Notes: generated from the letters alone by a model not told the origin. Positions 26,373 through 38,375 are shown, counted from the stretch's first letter. The stretch: DNA of 64,000 bases from Pantoea sp. Ep11b (GCF_040783975.1 NZ_CP160631.1:62001-126000); one strand, 5' to 3'. A program made the numbers and translations.

Positions 26373-27992
26373 ATGCGCGTTAACGGCCTGACCTCGCAAG
26401 ACCTTGCCGCTTTGGGCATCGTGGATACCACGGAAGTGGTTTACAACCCTGATTACGACACGCTATTTCAGGAAGAGACGCGCCCGGACCTCGAAGGTTT
26501 TGCTCGTGGCACCCTGACGCAGAGCGGTGCGATTGCCGTAGATACCGGGATTTTCACCGGGCGATCGCCTAAGGATAAGTACATCGTACGTGATGACACC
26601 ACGCGCGATACCCTGTGGTGGAACGATCAGGGCACCGGCAAAAACGACAACCAGCCACTGTCGCAGGAGACCTGGAACGCGCTGAAAAGCTGCGTCACCC
26701 GTCAGCTCTCCGGCAAACGCCTGTTTGTGGTGGATGCCTTCTGCGGCGCCAATGCCGATTCGCGTCTGAGCGTGCGTTTTATCACCGAAGTGGCCTGGCA
26801 GGCGCACTTTGTGAAGAACATGTTCATTCAGCCGGATGATGCCGAACTGGCCGACTTCACGCCCGATTTTGTGGTGATGAACGGCGCCAGATGCACTAAC
26901 CCTGACTGGCAGGCGCAGGGGCTGCACTCTGAAAACTTCGTCGCCTTTAATCTCACCGAACGCATGCAGCTGATTGGCGGTACGTGGTACGGCGGCGAGA
27001 TGAAGAAGGGTCTGTTCGCCATCATGAACTATCTGCTGCCGCTGAAGGGCATCGCGTCGATGCACTGTTCAGCCAACGTCGGCAAAGCGGGTGACGTGGC
27101 GGTCTTCTTTGGCCTCTCCGGCACCGGCAAAACCACGCTCTCCACCGATCCCGATCGTCAGCTGATTGGCGATGATGAGCACGGCTGGGACGACGATGGC
27201 GTGTTTAACTTCGAAGGCGGCTGCTACGCGAAAACCATCAACCTCTCTGAGCAGGCTGAACCGGAAATCTACCGCGCCATTCGCCGCAACGCGCTGCTGG
27301 AAAACGTGGTGGTACGCGAAGATGGCAGCATCGATTACGCCGACGGCAGCAAGACGGAAAACACCCGCGTTTCCTATCCAATCAATCACATCGACAATAT
27401 CGTGCAGCCGGTCTCTAAAGCGGGCCACGCGAAGAAAGTCATTTTCCTGACCGCCGACGCGTTTGGCGTGCTGCCGCCGGTTTCACGTCTGACGCCGGAG
27501 CAGACGCAGTATCACTTCCTGTCAGGCTTCACCGCTAAACTGGCCGGCACCGAACGTGGCGTCACGGCGCCTGTCCCGACCTTCTCCGCCTGCTTTGGCG
27601 CGGCTTTCCTGACGCTGCATCCGACGCAGTATGCGGAAGTGCTGGTGAAACGAATGGAAGCGTCTGGTGCGCAGGCTTATCTGGTCAATACCGGCTGGAA
27701 CGGCAGCGGCAAACGCATCTCCCTGAAGAATACCCGCGCCATTATCAATGCGATCCTGGCGGGTGAGCTGGATGATGCGCCGACGAAAACCCTGCCGATC
27801 TTCAACCTGCAGATGCCGGTTACGCTGGGTGAACTGGACAGTGATACGCTCGATCCGCGTCGTAGCTGGGAGAGTGAAGAGAAGTGGACCGCCGCCGCCA
27901 ACGATCTGGCGCAGCGTTTTATTGATAACTTCACGAAGTACACCGATAACGCCGCAGGTGCTGCGCTGGTGAAAGCCGGCCCGCAACGCTAA
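26373..27992 (+). CDS. pckA: Phosphoenolpyruvate carboxykinase (ATP)
   Basis: 539 residues from the ATG at 26373, against 540 in E. coli. It converts oxaloacetate to phosphoenolpyruvate, the committed step of gluconeogenesis from C4 acids. The Walker A loop [12 protein letters not shown] (247-258), the metal site [10 protein letters not shown] and the [11 protein letters not shown] signature are intact. AAGGAG lies nine bases upstream; the frame is open for 42 codons further up but with no similarity, so this start was chosen. Ends at a terminator shared with envZ. Confidence 0.98.
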   Translation: MRVNGLTSQDLAALGIVDTTEVVYNPDYDTLFQEETRPDLEGFARGTLTQSGAIAVDTGIFTGRSPKDKYIVRDDTTRDTLWWNDQGTGKNDNQPLSQETWNALKSCVTRQLSGKRLFVVDAFCGANADSRLSVRFITEVAWQAHFVKNMFIQPDDAELADFTPDFVVMNGARCTNPDWQAQGLHSENFVAFNLTERMQLIGGTWYGGEMKKGLFAIMNYLLPLKGIASMHCSANVGKAGDVAVFFGLSGTGKTTLSTDPDRQLIGDDEHGWDDDGVFNFEGGCYAKTINLSEQAEPEIYRAIRRNALLENVVVREDGSIDYADGSKTENTRVSYPINHIDNIVQPVSKAGHAKKVIFLTADAFGVLPPVSRLTPEQTQYHFLSGFTAKLAGTERGVTAPVPTFSACFGAAFLTLHPTQYAEVLVKRMEASGAQAYLVNTGWNGSGKRISLKNTRAIINAILAGELDDAPTKTLPIFNLQMPVTLGELDSDTLDPRRSWESEEKWTAAANDLAQRFIDNFTKYTDNAAGAALVKAGPQR

Positions 27993-28030
27993 AAAAAACG
28001 GCGCGGCAGTGTGCCTGCTGCGCCGCTTTT
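27991..28030. terminator. Bidirectional terminator between pckA and envZ
   Basis: An 11-bp stem CGGCGCGGCAG/CTGCTGCGCCG (one G-T pair, loop TGTGC) is flanked by eight A residues on the left and CTTTT on the right. It can terminate pckA rightwards and ompR-envZ leftwards. Confidence 0.9.
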
Positions 28031-28031
28031 A

Positions 28032-30115
<2,084 letters not shown>

Positions 30116-30652
30116 TTTCAACTCCCAAAGGCGCTATTGCCTGAGCCAACATTGTTAAAAAAAGATGCCTTATAGTGACAGTCATTAATGGTTTATATTC
30201 TAGCCAAAATTGTTACAAAGCATATTAAACAGGAGCTTATATTTATTCTGCGCCCCTTTCGGGCCGTTATCGCCCTTTTTACCCGCCGTCCGGGACGGTT
30301 ACGGCAAATCTGAAAAAAAAGCGAAATTTCTCTGAATGGCTGGCGTCAGAAGCGTACCAGCGTTTATACAGTGAATAAATTCAGCGCGTTAGCAGATAAT
30401 TTGACTTATAAACAAGCCATCACGGCAACGACCCTCCAGATAATCCACCTTATCTGCATTCTGACAGCATAATATTCCGGTCAAACCTGTTAAAGCACCA
30501 CGCCTCTCTCGGATTAATTTGAGCCGGGCTTTCAGCAAGGCCAGCAGAAATTAAAGTCCATTAAATCAATCAGTAAAGCCAACTTTTCGCCCCCCGAATT
30601 TTGAACCAGACTGCTCAGGCACCATTCGATGTCTCAACGGGGATTACACACA
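30116..30652. other. Divergent region between ompR and the YjbE-like gene
   Basis: A 537-bp stretch, AT-rich, with no gene I can support. It carries the ompR promoter region (candidate at 30192-30219) on the minus strand and must carry the promoter of the YjbE-like gene on the plus strand. GATAAT at 30394-30399 is one possible -10. A partial resemblance to the RcsAB box (AATATTCC near 30471) is too weak to call. Confidence 0.5.
30192..30219 (-). promoter_or_regulatory. Possible ompR promoter
   Basis: On the minus strand TTTGTA (or TTGTAA) and TATAAA are 16 (or 15) bp apart, about 77 bp upstream of the ompR start. Match and spacing are moderate only. Confidence 0.35.
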
Positions 30653-30901
30653 ATGAAAAAAACAATTTTACTGCTCAGCGCGCTGGCTTTCAGCAGCATC
30701 AGCCCGGTCTATGCTGCAACAGCAACCGGTGAAGCGGCCGGTGCGGCTGCCACCACTACCGCAAAAGGTAACTCCGACGCCATCGGCGTGGGTGCTGTCG
30801 CTGCCCTGCTGGGCGTAGCGCTGGCCACCATGGGCGGCGGCGGTGGTGACGGTCACGGTACTGGCACCTCAACCACCACGGCGACCCACGCCGGAAAATA
30901 A
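30653..30901 (+). CDS. Small secreted Gly/Thr-rich protein, YjbE-like
   Basis: 82 residues from the Met at 30653 (MKKTILLLSALAFSS), a signal peptide probably cut after VYA. The mature part is very low in complexity: an Ala-rich stretch (TGEAAGAAAT), a hydrophobic segment (AIGVGAVAALLGVALATMGG), then GGGGDGHGTG and a Thr-rich tail. The pattern resembles E. coli YjbE, the first protein of the Rcs-regulated yjbEFGH exopolysaccharide locus, although no yjbFGH genes follow here. In E. coli this interval between ompR and greB has no such gene. The Met eight codons upstream lacks a signal-peptide charge pattern and was not chosen. The family call is tentative. Confidence 0.7.
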   Translation: MKKTILLLSALAFSSISPVYAATATGEAAGAAATTTAKGNSDAIGVGAVAALLGVALATMGGGGGDGHGTGTSTTTATHAGK

Positions 30902-31083
30902 GTTCGGACCGGCGAGTCCGGCTTCAGAACACCGGTTTAATTTTGATAGCAAGCTCCAACCCTTTCGCCGCCGGGGAAGTCAACGTGGGTTTTTAGCCTT
31001 TAAAAACCCTTTCCCCGACTCTTTTTTGCCGCCGCCTGTTTGCCTTACACTGAGCCTCTTTCGATCTCTCTGGCCGGTATAGC

Positions 31084-31557
31084 ATGAAAACCCGACTGAT
31101 TACCCGCGAAGGCTTTGACAAACTCAAAGCGGAACTCGACTATCTGTGGCGTGAAGAGCGTCCGGAAGTGACCAAAAAAGTGACCTGGGCTGCCAGCCTG
31201 GGCGATCGCAGTGAAAATGCGGACTACCAGTACAATAAAAAGCGGCTGCGTGAAATCGACAGGCGCGTCCGCTACCTCACCAAAAGTCTCGAACAGCTGC
31301 GGATTGTTGACTACTCACCGCAGCAGGATGGCAGGGTCTTCTTCGGGGCCTGGGTAGAAATAGAAAACGATGAGGGCGACATCAAACGCTTCCGCATCGT
31401 GGGCTACGATGAGATTTTTGGCCGCAAAGATTACATCTCCATCGACTCGCCAATGGCGCGGGCGCTGCTGAAAAAAGAGGTCGGCGATGCCGCAACGGTG
31501 GAGACGCCGGTGGGCCCGGCGCGGTGGTATGTCAACGCCATTGATTACCCGCAATAA
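31084..31557 (+). CDS. greB: Transcription elongation factor GreB
   Basis: 157 residues, against 158 in E. coli. It stimulates transcript cleavage by backtracked RNA polymerase. The N-terminal coiled coil (about 1-75) carries the acidic tip region in GDRSENADYQYNKKRLREIDRR, and the C-terminal FKBP-like domain contains EIFGRKDYISIDSPMARAL. It precedes tex by 103 bp, as in E. coli, and is divergent from ompR across the YjbE-like gene. Confidence 0.98.
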   Translation: MKTRLITREGFDKLKAELDYLWREERPEVTKKVTWAASLGDRSENADYQYNKKRLREIDRRVRYLTKSLEQLRIVDYSPQQDGRVFFGAWVEIENDEGDIKRFRIVGYDEIFGRKDYISIDSPMARALLKKEVGDAATVETPVGPARWYVNAIDYPQ

Positions 31558-31660
31558 CCATTCAGATTATCGCTGAAAGCCGCCCGCGTCTCTGGCATTT
31601 TTAACCATCAATCCGTATAACTGTCGGCTATTTCTCAACCCGGAAAGCAAGACAGTCCTG

Positions 31661-33988
31661 ATGATGAAAGTTCTGAGCCAGATAATTGCCAGTGAGCTTC
31701 AGGCGCGTCCCGAACAAGTTGACGCCGCCGTTCGCCTGCTGGATGAAGGGAACACCGTGCCGTTTATCGCACGCTATCGTAAAGAGGTGACGGGCGGACT
31801 GGATGATACCCAGCTTCGCCAGCTTGAGACCCGCCTCAGCTATCTGCGCGAACTCGAAGAGCGGCGTCAGTCGATTCTGAAATCGATCGGGGATCAGGGT
31901 AAACTGACTGACGACCTCGCCCGCGCCATCAACACCACCCTCAGTAAAACCGAGCTTGAAGATCTCTACCTGCCCTATAAACAGAAACGCCGCACGCGTG
32001 GACAGATCGCGATCGAAGCCGGTCTGGAACCGCTGGCAGAGGCGCTCTGGCAGGATCCATCCCATCTCCCTGAGCAGCTGGCAGAGCAGTATGTCGATGC
32101 CGACAAAGGCGTTGCCGACGTTCGGGCCGCGCTGGATGGTGCCCGCTACATCCTGATGGAGCGTTTCGCTGAAGATGCCGCGCTGCTGGCGAAGGTGCGT
32201 AACTACCTGTGGAAAAATGCCCACCTGGTGTCGCGCGTGGTCGAAGGCCAGCAGGAAGCGGGCGCGAAGTTCCGCGACTACTTCGATCACCACGAAGCCC
32301 TGAGTAGCGTGCCGTCGCACCGGGCGCTGGCGATGCTGCGTGGCCGCAACGAAGGCGTGCTGCAACTGTCGCTGAATGCCGATCCACAGTTCGATGAAGC
32401 CCCGCGCGAAAGCTACGGCGAAACCCTGATCGCCGAACACCTGAACCTGCGCCTGAACAACGCACCGGCCGACAGCTGGCGCAAGGCGGTCGTAAGCTGG
32501 ACGTGGCGCATCAAGGTGATGCTGCATCTGGAAACCGAGCTGATGGGCACGGTGCGCGAACGCGCTGAAGATGAAGCGATCAACGTCTTTGCCCGCAACC
32601 TGCACGACCTGCTGATGGCGGCCCCTGCCGGGATGCGCGCCACCATGGGGCTGGACCCCGGCCTGCGCACCGGCGTGAAAGTCGCGGTGGTGGATGCGAC
32701 CGGCAAGCTGGTGGCGACCGATACCGTCTATCCGCACACCGGCCAGGCCGCCAAAGCCGCCGCCGCTGTCGCCGCGCTCTGCATGAAGCATCAGGTCGAG
32801 CTGGTGGCGATCGGCAACGGCACGGCGTCACGCGAAACGGAACGCTTCTTCCTGGAGCTGCAGCAGCAGTTCCCGCAGGTCACGGCGCAGAAGGTGATTG
32901 TCAGTGAAGCCGGGGCCTCGGTCTACTCCGCCTCAGAGCTGGCGGCGCTGGAGTTCCCGGATCTTGATGTGTCGCTGCGCGGCGCGGTGTCGATTGCCCG
33001 ACGCCTGCAGGATCCGCTGGCTGAGCTGGTCAAAATCGACCCGAAATCGATTGGGGTCGGCCAGTATCAGCATGACGTCAGCCAGAGTCAGCTGGCGAAG
33101 AAACTCGATGCGGTGGTGGAGGATTGCGTGAACGCCGTCGGCGTGGATCTCAACACCGCCTCGGTCCCCTTACTGACCCGCGTGGCGGGCCTGACGCGCA
33201 TGATGGCGCAGAATATCGTCAGCTGGCGTGATGAGAATGGCCGCTTTCAGAACCGTCAGCAGTTACTGAAAGTGAGCCGCCTTGGGCCAAAAGCCTTTGA
33301 GCAGTGTGCGGGCTTCCTGCGCATCAATCATGGCGATAACCCGCTGGATGCCTCAACCGTTCACCCGGAAGCCTATCCGGTGGTCGAGCGCATCCTGGCC
33401 GCGACTGAGCAGGCGCTGAGTGACCTGATGGGTAACGCGGGCAGCCTGCGTAACCTCAGCCCCCGCGACTTCATCGATGAGCGATTTGGTCTGCCGACCG
33501 TAACCGACATCATGAAAGAGCTGGAGAAGCCGGGCCGCGATCCGCGTCCTGAGTTTAAAACCGCGCAGTTCGCGGAGGGCGTGGAAACGCTAAACGACCT
33601 GACCCCAGGCCTGATTCTGGAAGGTGCCGTCACCAACGTGACCAACTTCGGCGCCTTTGTGGATATCGGTGTGCATCAGGATGGGCTGGTCCACATCTCC
33701 TCGCTCTCTGACCGCTTCGTCGACGATCCTCATCAGGTGGTGAAAGCGGGCGATATCGTCAAAGTGAAAGTGATGGAGGTCGATCTCCAGCGCAAGCGTA
33801 TCGCCCTGACCATGCGTCTTGATGAGCAGCCGGGTGAAGGCAATGCACACGGTGGAGCGCGGAGCGGAGCGCCGCGCGATGAGAAGCGTCAGGCCAGCCC
33901 GAAAGGTCGTCCGCGTCCGGCCACCGCCGCCGCCGGTAACAGTGCGATGGGCGATGCACTGGCCGCCGCGTTCGGTAAAAAACGCTAA
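31661..33988 (+). CDS. tex: RNA-binding transcription accessory protein Tex (YhgF)
   Basis: 775 residues, against 773 in E. coli YhgF. Domains in order: an N-terminal helical region (1-200), a YqgF-like RNase-H fold (about 325-455, [16 protein letters not shown]), helix-hairpin-helix repeats (about 495-565, [18 protein letters not shown]) and a C-terminal S1 RNA-binding domain (about 650-720, [16 protein letters not shown]). Tex binds nucleic acids and is linked to transcription and virulence-gene expression. The tail after S1 is basic and disordered. Two adjacent ATG codons occur; the first was used. In E. coli feoABC follows; here it does not. Confidence 0.97.
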   Translation: MMKVLSQIIASELQARPEQVDAAVRLLDEGNTVPFIARYRKEVTGGLDDTQLRQLETRLSYLRELEERRQSILKSIGDQGKLTDDLARAINTTLSKTELEDLYLPYKQKRRTRGQIAIEAGLEPLAEALWQDPSHLPEQLAEQYVDADKGVADVRAALDGARYILMERFAEDAALLAKVRNYLWKNAHLVSRVVEGQQEAGAKFRDYFDHHEALSSVPSHRALAMLRGRNEGVLQLSLNADPQFDEAPRESYGETLIAEHLNLRLNNAPADSWRKAVVSWTWRIKVMLHLETELMGTVRERAEDEAINVFARNLHDLLMAAPAGMRATMGLDPGLRTGVKVAVVDATGKLVATDTVYPHTGQAAKAAAAVAALCMKHQVELVAIGNGTASRETERFFLELQQQFPQVTAQKVIVSEAGASVYSASELAALEFPDLDVSLRGAVSIARRLQDPLAELVKIDPKSIGVGQYQHDVSQSQLAKKLDAVVEDCVNAVGVDLNTASVPLLTRVAGLTRMMAQNIVSWRDENGRFQNRQQLLKVSRLGPKAFEQCAGFLRINHGDNPLDASTVHPEAYPVVERILAATEQALSDLMGNAGSLRNLSPRDFIDERFGLPTVTDIMKELEKPGRDPRPEFKTAQFAEGVETLNDLTPGLILEGAVTNVTNFGAFVDIGVHQDGLVHISSLSDRFVDDPHQVVKAGDIVKVKVMEVDLQRKRIALTMRLDEQPGEGNAHGGARSGAPRDEKRQASPKGRPRPATAAAGNSAMGDALAAAFGKKR

Positions 33989-33995
33989 GCTTTTC

Positions 33996-34021
33996 AGGGG
34001 CCATCTTCTGGCCCCTTTTTC
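33996..34021 (+). terminator. Terminator of tex
   Basis: An 8-bp stem AGGGGCCA/TGGCCCCT with loop TCTTC, followed by TTTTT, starts 8 bp after the tex stop. Confidence 0.9.
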
Positions 34022-34115
34022 ACACCGCGCCGTCCGGTTGAAAATCCCCGCCATAACGCTACGCTAAAAAGACGCCTGTCATAAAAACAACACCTGCTGC
34101 GGCACCCAATTCACG

Positions 34116-35801
34116 ATGGAAAAAATCACCGATCTGATCGATAAGATTTATGCTGGCACATTTCCGGAGGCGATCCTGGCGCGCCTGCTGGCTGACATCG
34201 CCGCCGCCCGTGACACGATCAAGCTGCCGCGTAAGGCACACTGGGATGAGCAGGATGTGGTGCTGATCACCTACGCCGATCAGTTCCGCGAGGCCGATAA
34301 ACCAACGCTCAGCACCTTTTCCCGCTTCTATCAGCAGCATCTGCAATCTATTTTTCCGCTGGTTCACCTGCTGCCGTTCTACCCCTGGTCCTCCGATGAT
34401 GGCTTTTCGGTCATGGATTACCATCAGGTCAATCCGCAGTACGGTGACTGGCAGGACATCGCACGTCTGCATCAGGAAACGCGGCTGATGTTTGACTTCG
34501 TCTGCAACCATATGTCGGCCGGCAGCGCCTGGTTCAGCCACTTTCTGGCGCAGGATCCCGGCTGGGACGACTTCTTTATCAGCATGCCGCCCGCTACCGA
34601 TCTCAGTGCCGTGACACGTCCGCGCACCTCGCCGCTGCTGACCCCGTTTACCCTGGCAGATGGCGAGACCCGCTTTATCTGGACCACCTTCAGCGCCGAC
34701 CAGATCGACCTGAACTTCGCCAGCCCTGAGGTACTGCGGCGCATGGTCAACGTCCTGCTCGACTATCTGATCCGTGGCGCCGACTATGTGCGGCTGGATG
34801 CGGTGGGCTATATGTGGAAAACGCCCGGTACACGCTGTATCCATCTGGAAAAGACCCATCAGCTGGTAAAGCTGTTTCGCGCGATAGCCGATCAGGTCGC
34901 GCCGGGCACGGTGATTATCACTGAAACCAACGTGCCGCATCAGGACAACATCAGCTATCTCGGCAACGGGCACGATGAAGCGCAGATGGTCTATCAGTTT
35001 TCGCTGCCGCCGCTGGTGCTGCACGCTCTCCACACCGGTTCGGCGCGCGCGCTGCGGCAGTGGGCCAGCACGCTGGATCTCAGCAACCGCGACACCACCT
35101 TCTTCAACTTTCTGGCGTCACACGATGGCATTGGACTGAACCCGGCGCGCGGCATCCTCCCTGAAGTGGAGATTGTGGCGCTGGTGCGCGATCTGGCGCT
35201 GGAAGGCGCCCTGGTCTCCTACAAAAATAACCCCGACGGCACCACCAGCCCCTATGAAATCAACGTCACCTTTCTGGATGCGTTGAATCGTGAAAGCGAC
35301 GACGACGCCACGCGGCTGAAACGCTTTTTGCTGGCGCATGCGATTCTGCTGGCTTTTCCCGGTGTGCCGGCCATCTATATCCAGAGCATTCTGGGCGGCC
35401 GGAATGATTATGCCGGGGTGCGGGCTGCCGGGCACAACCGAGCGATCAATCGTCAGAAGTATGAACTGCAGCAGATAGAGTCGGCGCTGGCGGGCGGGGA
35501 GTGGCTGCGTCAGCAGATCTCTATCCGGCTCGGACAGCTGATCCAGTTGCGTCGGCGACAGCCGGCTTTTCATCCGGATAATGCGATGACGCTCTATGAG
35601 AGCGAAAACGCTGTGCTGGTGCTGCGCCGTCATCAGCCGGAAAGCGGTGAGGGTTTACTCTGCGTGTTTAATCTCAGTGGACGAACAGTGGAGACGCGGT
35701 TGCCAATGGCGCATACGCTGCAGGATGTGGTGAGCGGCGAGAAAGTTGATGGCACCCAGCCGGTTAAGCTGGATGCCTGGCAGTTCATGTGGCTGCGATA
35801 A
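34116..35801 (+). CDS. GH13_18 glycoside phosphorylase, YcjM-like (probable glucosylglycerate phosphorylase)
   Basis: 561 residues, against about 559 in E. coli YcjM, with strong similarity along the length by recall. Sucrose-phosphorylase subfamily of GH13: QSIFPLVHLLPFYPWSSDDGF near the N-terminus, the nucleophile Asp in YVRLDAVGYMWK, the acid/base Glu in VIITETNVPHQDN and the transition-state Asp in LASHDGIGLNP. YcjM phosphorolyses glucosylglycerate to glucose 1-phosphate and glycerate; other subfamily members use sucrose or glucosylglycerol, so the substrate is inferred. It stands alone, 127 bp after tex, at the usual place of feoABC. Its stop abuts that of the convergent YhcN-like gene with no bases between. 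Confidence 0.87.
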   Translation: MEKITDLIDKIYAGTFPEAILARLLADIAAARDTIKLPRKAHWDEQDVVLITYADQFREADKPTLSTFSRFYQQHLQSIFPLVHLLPFYPWSSDDGFSVMDYHQVNPQYGDWQDIARLHQETRLMFDFVCNHMSAGSAWFSHFLAQDPGWDDFFISMPPATDLSAVTRPRTSPLLTPFTLADGETRFIWTTFSADQIDLNFASPEVLRRMVNVLLDYLIRGADYVRLDAVGYMWKTPGTRCIHLEKTHQLVKLFRAIADQVAPGTVIITETNVPHQDNISYLGNGHDEAQMVYQFSLPPLVLHALHTGSARALRQWASTLDLSNRDTTFFNFLASHDGIGLNPARGILPEVEIVALVRDLALEGALVSYKNNPDGTTSPYEINVTFLDALNRESDDDATRLKRFLLAHAILLAFPGVPAIYIQSILGGRNDYAGVRAAGHNRAINRQKYELQQIESALAGGEWLRQQISIRLGQLIQLRRRQPAFHPDNAMTLYESENAVLVLRRHQPESGEGLLCVFNLSGRTVETRLPMAHTLQDVVSGEKVDGTQPVKLDAWQFMWLR

Positions 35802-36071
35802 TTACTTGTAAACTTCAGCGGTGGCGCTGAACTTACCGTGTTCGCGACCGGCGATCACGCGGTAATATTTGCCGCCTTTTTCGTCAGCAAGTTTAGACAG
35901 CACTTTTTTGGCATCCATTGGCGACGTGGTTTCCGCCGTGGTGTTCACGGTACCAATCTTCTCCAGTTTCATTGTCTTAACTTCTTCGTTAGTGACTTCC
36001 TTTGCTGCCATTGCAGAAAATGAAATCGCGCCCATCATCATTGAAGCCACAACCCATTTTAAAACCTTCAT
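35802..36071 (-). CDS. YhcN/BhsA-family periplasmic stress protein (DUF1471)
   Basis: 89 residues from the Met at 36071, which has GAGGG eleven bases upstream. A signal peptide (MKVLKWVVASMMMGAISFSAMA) precedes a small DUF1471 domain with the typical MDAKKVLSKLADEKGGKYYRVIAGRE stretch. Members (YhcN, BhsA, McbA) are periplasmic and respond to acid, peroxide or metal stress. Upstream, at 36155-36166 on the plus strand, GTGACTAATCAC is a near-palindrome that might be an operator. Which paralogue it is cannot be decided by eye. Confidence 0.88.
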   Translation of the reverse strand: MKVLKWVVASMMMGAISFSAMAAKEVTNEEVKTMKLEKIGTVNTTAETTSPMDAKKVLSKLADEKGGKYYRVIAGREHGKFSATAEVYK

Positions 36072-36241
36072 TATGTTTACCCTCATTCATGATCCATTGT
36101 GAGATGTAAGCAGCCGCTAAACGCGTAAGGCAGTATGGAACGGCATAGTCATTTCCGTGACTAATCACATAAAATTGCAGCGGCCTTGCTCACAAAGAGA
36201 AGTATTGCTGCTGCCAGCGATTTTGCCACCACAAAGCCTGA

Positions 36242-37018
36242 TTATCCCGGCAAATTATTGATAAAACTAACAATATGCTGACAAAATACCCCGGTGTGCG
36301 AAATAAAAGGCGCATGTGCTGCTTTTTCAATAACCACCGAAGGCGATGCCGGTAACGTCTCATCCAGTTCTGCAGCAATGCGGCGCGGTACCAGTCCGTC
36401 CAGTGCGCCATAGAGCCGCAGAAACGGCAGCGTGATTTGCGGCAGCGCGTCGCGCAGATCGACCTCGCGCAGAATCTCCAGCCCGGCATCCAGCACCGCC
36501 ACCTCCGGCATCGGCTGCGACAGCACCACGTCTTTCAGCTGCCGCGCATCGGCGCGCGCCGTTTCGGTGCCCAGCGTCTGCAGCGCCAGGAAACGCTCAA
36601 CCGTGCGCTGGAAATCGTTGCTGAGCATCTGCTGAAAGTTCTGCAGCGTCTCCGGTTTAATGCCGGGCCAGCCCTCTGTGGCGGTAAAACAGGGCGAGGA
36701 GGCGACGGTGATCAGAGCCGCCAGCCGGTCAGGGGCGGTCAGCGCCAGCTCCGTGGCCACCAGCCCGCCCAGCGACCAGCCCATCACGATCGCCTGCGGC
36801 GGCAGCGACGGCAGCAGCTGCGCGGCCATCTGTTTCAGCGTTAATGCGCCCGCGTTCTGACTGCGGCCATAACCCGGCAGATCGACCAGATGCAGGCGAC
36901 AGTGCGGCCTGAGTCGCGGAATAATGGTTTGCCAGACTTCAGCATTCAGTCCCCATCCGTGCAGCAGCACAAGATCGCGTTTTCCTTCCCCGCAGGTGTG
37001 CCAGTAAAGCGACGTCAT
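36242..37018 (-). CDS. bioH: Pimeloyl-ACP methyl ester esterase BioH
   Basis: 258 residues, against 256 in E. coli. An alpha/beta hydrolase that releases pimeloyl-ACP from its methyl ester in biotin synthesis. The catalytic triad is visible at the E. coli positions: S82 in GWSLGG, D207 in ALDGLVP and H235 in KAAHAPF. The gene is divergent from gntX and separate from the other bio genes, as in E. coli. No clear terminator was seen in the 170 bp between it and the YhcN-like gene. Confidence 0.97.
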   Translation of the reverse strand: MTSLYWHTCGEGKRDLVLLHGWGLNAEVWQTIIPRLRPHCRLHLVDLPGYGRSQNAGALTLKQMAAQLLPSLPPQAIVMGWSLGGLVATELALTAPDRLAALITVASSPCFTATEGWPGIKPETLQNFQQMLSNDFQRTVERFLALQTLGTETARADARQLKDVVLSQPMPEVAVLDAGLEILREVDLRDALPQITLPFLRLYGALDGLVPRRIAAELDETLPASPSVVIEKAAHAPFISHTGVFCQHIVSFINNLPG

Positions 37019-37052
37019 CAGTTACTATCCCGAAAATGAAAAGGAGGTCGCT

Positions 37053-37733
37053 ATGCTAGCAATGCCCGCCCTGTGTTGGCTATGCCGGATGCCACTGCGG
37101 ATCGCCGGGCATGGCCTCTGCAGCCTCTGCCTGCGCGAACTACCGCCGCTTCCCCTGCTCTGTCCGCGCTGTGGCTTACCGGCAGGCTCCGCCACGCTCA
37201 TCTGTGGTCGCTGCCAGCAAAAACCGCCCGCCTGGCAGGCGCTCATCTGCGTGAATGACTACCGTCCCCCCTTCAGCCAGTGGGTTAATCAGCTGAAGTT
37301 TTCGCACATAACCGCACTCAGGGTGATGCTGGCCCGGCTGCTTTTGCTAAGCTGGCAGACGGTGTACCGGCGCGGCGGCGTGCCGCGTCCCGACCTGCTG
37401 CTGCCGGTGCCGCTGCATCATCGCCGACGCTGGCAGCGCGGCTATAACCAGACGGGTTTGCTGGCCGCACCGCTGGCGCACTGGCTGGGGTGTGAATGGC
37501 GCGAAGGCGTTTCCCGCCCACATCGGGGCGCAGTGCAGCATCAGCTCAGCGCCCGCCAGCGCCGCACCAACTTACGCGGGGCATTCCGCCTTGAAATGGC
37601 GGTTCAGGGCCGCCATATCGCCCTGCTGGATGACGTGATTACCACCGGCAGCACCGTAGAGGAAATCAGCCGCCTGTTACTGACGCAGGGCGCGGCCAGC
37701 GTGCAGGTCTGGTGCCTGTGTCGTACCTTGTAG
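37053..37733 (+). CDS. gntX: GntX/ComF-family protein with phosphoribosyltransferase fold
   Basis: 226 residues with AAGGAGGT upstream of the start. The N-terminal zinc-ribbon has four CxxC pairs (CWLC, CSLC, CPRC, CGRC) within the first 60 residues. The C-terminal part is a type I phosphoribosyltransferase domain with the PRPP loop ALLDDVITTGSTVEEI. Homologous to ComF competence proteins; E. coli GntX is also needed for using DNA as a nutrient, which ties it by family to the hof genes in this window. No enzymatic activity is established for the family. Confidence 0.92.
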   Translation: MLAMPALCWLCRMPLRIAGHGLCSLCLRELPPLPLLCPRCGLPAGSATLICGRCQQKPPAWQALICVNDYRPPFSQWVNQLKFSHITALRVMLARLLLLSWQTVYRRGGVPRPDLLLPVPLHHRRRWQRGYNQTGLLAAPLAHWLGCEWREGVSRPHRGAVQHQLSARQRRTNLRGAFRLEMAVQGRHIALLDDVITTGSTVEEISRLLLTQGAASVQVWCLCRTL

Positions 37734-37756
37734 AGCGTCTGTGATGGGCGTATTAT
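37728..37756 (+). promoter_or_regulatory. Probable nfuA promoter
   Basis: TTGTAG (37728-37733, overlapping the gntX stop) and TATTAT (37751-37756) are 17 bp apart, with the IscR-type site starting in the -10. The -35 is weak. Confidence 0.5.
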
Positions 37757-37779
37757 AACCAACTAAATTAGTCAACTAT
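37755..37779. promoter_or_regulatory. Type 1 IscR binding site upstream of nfuA
   Basis: Read on the minus strand, the 25-bp element starts ATAGTTGACTAATTTAGT and agrees with the type 1 IscR consensus at 23 of 25 positions by my count. It overlaps the -10 and start point of the predicted nfuA promoter, which suits repression by [2Fe-2S]-IscR when iron-sulfur clusters are plentiful. Confidence 0.8.
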
Positions 37780-37791
37780 TGAGCAATCGAC

Positions 37792-38367
37792 ATGATCCGA
37801 ATTACTGACTCTGCCCAGGAACATTTTTCTAAACTGCTATCCAAACAAGAAGATGGCACCCAGATTCGCGTATTCGTGATTAACCCGGGTACGCCAACGG
37901 CTGAATGTGGCGTCTCATACTGTCCGCCCGATGCCGTTGAAGCCACCGACACCGAACTGAAGTTTGAAAAGCTGTCAGCCTACGTTGATGAACTGAGCAA
38001 ACCCTATCTGGAAGATGCTGAGATCGACTTCGTGACCGATAACCTCGGTTCACAGCTGACGCTGAAAGCGCCGAACGCCAAAATGCGTAAAGTCTCCGAT
38101 GATGCGCCGATGGTAGAACGCGTTGAGTATCTGCTGCAGGCGCAGATTAACCCGCAGCTGGCCGGCCACGGCGGTCGCGTGTCGCTGATGGAGATCACCG
38201 ACGACGGTTACGCCATCCTGCAGTTTGGCGGCGGCTGTAACGGCTGTTCGATGATTGACGTGACGCTGAAAGATGGTATCGAAAAAGAGCTGCTGGCCGC
38301 CTTCCCGGAACTGAAAGGCGTGCGGGACATCACCGAGCACCAGCGCGGCGAACACTCCTTCTACTGA
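37792..38367 (+). CDS. nfuA: Fe/S biogenesis protein NfuA
   Basis: 191 residues, as in E. coli NfuA. It carries and delivers [4Fe-4S] clusters to apoproteins under iron or oxidative stress. The N-terminal part is a degenerate A-type carrier domain and the C-terminal part a Nfu domain with C149-x-x-C152 in [11 protein letters not shown]. It is controlled by a likely IscR site and ends at a terminator. In E. coli gntT follows; here malQ comes next on the opposite strand. Confidence 0.98.
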   Translation: MIRITDSAQEHFSKLLSKQEDGTQIRVFVINPGTPTAECGVSYCPPDAVEATDTELKFEKLSAYVDELSKPYLEDAEIDFVTDNLGSQLTLKAPNAKMRKVSDDAPMVERVEYLLQAQINPQLAGHGGRVSLMEITDDGYAILQFGGGCNGCSMIDVTLKDGIEKELLAAFPELKGVRDITEHQRGEHSFY

Positions 38368-38375
38368 TGAACAGC

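Noticed and set aside
30471..30478. RcsAB box upstream of the YjbE-like gene
   Set aside because: Only the AATATTCC half resembles the box; the other half does not match.
31628..32791. Minus-strand open frame of 387 codons in tex
   Set aside because: Fully antisense to tex, which is conserved residue by residue; the antisense translation has no recognisable domain.
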